DNA of 64,000 nucleotides, from the NCBI GenBank assembly GCA_949752735.1, contig OX457043.1, positions 112,001 through 176,000 on the forward strand, read 5' to 3'. The notes under the pieces are model-generated. The model made no database searches, was not told the origin of the DNA, and saw only the letters and a program-made list of their open reading frames with translations. Both the position numbers and the translations under genes were made by a program. The DNA comes from Lumbricus terrestris. Taxonomy: Eukaryota; Annelida; Clitellata; Crassiclitellata; Lumbricidae. Below are positions 62,440-64,000 of the stretch, piece after piece; the stretch's first letter is position 1, and the number at the start of each line of letters is the position of its first letter.

Positions 62440-63200
62440 GTTTCATCAGTCCAGTTTCTATTTAAATAGCAACAAATGTTTTCTCTATTTAGAAAACAAT
62501 TATTTTTCAACAATACTGTTTCCATTTAGGTAAACTTCATTTAAACAGTCGAGCTTCTGTTTAAATAGCAGCTATTGTTTTTATCAATCCAAATTCTATT
62601 TAAATAACAATTATTTTTCACCAATCCAGCTCCAATTTAAGCAAGAACATTTTCATCAATCCAGCCCCACTTTAAGCAAAAACATTTTCCTCAATCCAGC
62701 TTCAATTTCAATTTAAATGGAGAATATTTTCATCAATCCAGCTTCTATTTAAGTAATAATTTTGTATCAATCCGACTTCTAAATAGCGAGAATTCTTTTC
62801 ATCAATCCAACTTGTGTACGACCAAGTCATGTATTTAGGGCCGCCGTACGGAGGATTACCACTTGTATGCAATAATTAGGTAAATACGCACACTGCATGC
62901 CCGTACTCCAAACAATATGGTTGCCAACGAATGCAATAAATTAGAGCGCGGCCACCTATTGATGGCGTCGCAACATGCATCCCAACATGCAAAGCGCTCA
63001 GTAAGTAAGTAACCGGCTCATTGCCCACATGCAAGATAAATCCAACTTCTAGTGTGCCGAGAATCCTTTTAATCGATCCAGCTTTCTGTTTAGGCAAGAA
63101 TTTGTTCGATAAATCCCGCTTCTATTTCGTCAGCAAATATTTTTCTTCAATTTTTCATTGAAAATTATTGTTCATCAATCCAGCTTCAATTTCAGCAGAA
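62440..63200. repeat. Degenerate tandem repeat (CATCAATCCAGCTTC)
   Basis: At least twelve imperfect units of 30-40 bp around TTTTCATCAATCCAGCTTC and ATTTAAGCAAGAA. They are interrupted by the inverted repeat at 62875-63017. The units are the complement of those at 36235-36470. Confidence 0.85.
62875..63017. repeat. Inverted repeat, left arm (partner at 63797-63935)
   Basis: AATTAGGTAAATACGCACAC, CCAAACAATATGGTTGCCAA and GCATCCCAACATGCAAAGCG all recur as complements at 63797-63935. The arms are about 140 bp and lie about 780 bp apart. It may be a transposon's ends. The minus-strand frame at 62876-63097 is not supported as a gene. Confidence 0.8.
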
Positions 63201-63204
63201 TGAC

Positions 63205-63275
63205 TGCACTAACCCTAAGACTAACCCTAATCGACCCTCACGACGCCTAACCTGAGCCCTAACCGACCCGCACGC
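63205..63275. repeat. CTAACCGACCCTCACGAC phrase array
   Basis: Three or four copies of CCTAACCGACCCTCACGACG-like text, the same as at 37885-37990, next to TCCCGCTTCTATTTCG. Confidence 0.75.
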
Positions 63276-63385
63276 GATAAATCCCGCTTCTATTTCGCCA
63301 GGAAATATTTTTCATCGAATTTATAAATTTTGGCGGTCGGATAAAAAAACAAGAACCCATCACATTAAACATTTCTTATTCACAT

Positions 63386-63755
63386 CAGGGTTGCCAGGTC
63401 GTCGCGAAAAGTGCGAATTGGGCGACTTTTGAAAGCGCTCGCGACTGAAAATTTCGTCCTCGCGACCTCGCGCTTTTTGGGCGACTTTTCAGTTGCCTCG
63501 CGGTCGCCACGGCGCCTTTTTTTGACAACTTTTTTAGTCATCAGCGATTTCGGCGAGTGAAAAATGGGGGAAAACGGGAAAATTCACGTAAAAATGGCAT
63601 TTTTGAAGCAGACAAAGAGCCAAAAAATTCTGACGACTTTTTTTTTTAGTCAGAAATTTTCGCGGCCGGAAATAGAAAAGCTCGACTGTCTCGCGATTTT
63701 CGCGACTTTTTTTCGAAATCTCGCGACAAAGTTTTGCCGAAATCTGGCAACCCTG
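63386..63755. mobile_element. hAT MITE (CAGGGTTGCCAG family)
   Basis: CAGGGTTGCCAGGTCG and GAAATCTGGCAACCCTG; ATTCACAT lies at 63378-63385 and 63756-63763. The body has TTTTTAGTCATCAGCGATTT and TTTTTTTTAGTCAGAAATTT, the phrase shared with hAT MITEs that have quite different ends. Confidence 0.9.
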
Positions 63756-63796
63756 ATTCACATCGCTTTAATTTTTCTGTTGCTACTTGCGTAGAT

Positions 63797-63935
63797 TACT
63801 TACTTACTGAGCGCTTTGCATGTTGGGATGCATGTTGCGATGTCGTCGGTAGGTCTCTGCGCTCTATTTTCAGTGCATTCGTTGGCAACCATATTGTTTG
63901 AAGTACGCGCATGCAGTGTGCGTATTTACCAATAA
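63797..63935. repeat. Inverted repeat, right arm
   Basis: Complement of 62875-63017, with a few differences. See that entry. Confidence 0.8.
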
Positions 63936-64000
63936 TTATGTTCCACCCGGGGTCATGTCCTAACCGGGGGGGTTTGTCCGGGATTTGTCGGAGGGGTTGT

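Larger units (their letters stand above)
62073..64000. mobile_element. Candidate phrase-ended element D, right end beyond window
   Basis: Left: GACATTACCCCTTGC, then CCCCCCGGACAAAAAACC and TGGACAAAACC. Right, at 63949-64000: GGGGTCATGTCCTAACC, then GGGGGTTTGTCCGG and GATTTGTCGG. The two sides are inverted phrase arrays like those of element B. The right terminus and target duplication are outside the window, so this is tentative. Confidence 0.45.

Overview
This window is animal nuclear DNA. Coding sequence is split into short exons with GT-AG introns (one GC-AG), and everything between the exons is dense with transposons. The three host genes are metazoan orthologues. The many hAT, Tc1/mariner and non-LTR remnants, and the frequent TAGGCCTAC-type words, suggest a marine invertebrate, possibly a deuterostome; the phylum is inference. 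I found the genes by translating exons by eye and comparing them with human proteins I know. No search was run.

Host genes. (1) HSF2BP/MEILB2, + strand, eight exons between 11350 and 25960, phase-consistent to the stop; the 5' end was not found. (2) ALKBH1, - strand, six exons from an ATG at 38157 to a stop at 29926; every junction keeps frame, giving 418 residues. (3) PSMD5 (S5b), - strand, seven exons from 60817 to a stop at 52088; the first exon is not in the visible sequence. The three genes act separately (meiotic recombination, nucleic-acid demethylation, proteasome base assembly). Nothing suggests shared function or an operon.

Layout. 1-11349: mobile DNA only, with hAT-type MITEs that keep 8-bp target duplications, a collapsed Ty3/gypsy element whose 3' LTR carries a nested element with 9-bp duplications, and LINE remnants. 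11350-25960: HSF2BP, whose introns hold a 2.6-kb near-perfect palindrome, tRNA-derived SINEs, LINEs and a 1.9-kb GGGGTCATTGC-ended element. 26000-29925: LINE and MITE debris and a stray copy of part of ALKBH1 exon 5. 29926-38157: ALKBH1, whose introns hold two more elements with 9-bp duplications and several minisatellites. 38158-41713: repeats, including a 2.1-kb hAT element. 41714-49741: an intact young LTR element with two 1449-bp LTRs that encodes only Gag, the Gag frame starting inside the LTR. 49742-52087: repeats. 52088-60817: PSMD5, with hAT, SINE, LINE, minisatellite and mariner insertions. 60818-64000: more MITEs and degenerate repeats.

Strongest candidates for something undescribed: (a) a group of elements (5896-6716, 31475-32283, 34698-34912 and probably one from about 62073 past the window end) with 9-bp target duplications and ends built from short tandem phrases; the one at 31475 shares about 100 bp with the neighbouring ALKBH1 intron. 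(b) The Gag-only LTR element whose frame runs through LTR and primer-binding site. (c) The palindrome ending 31 bp before an HSF2BP exon.
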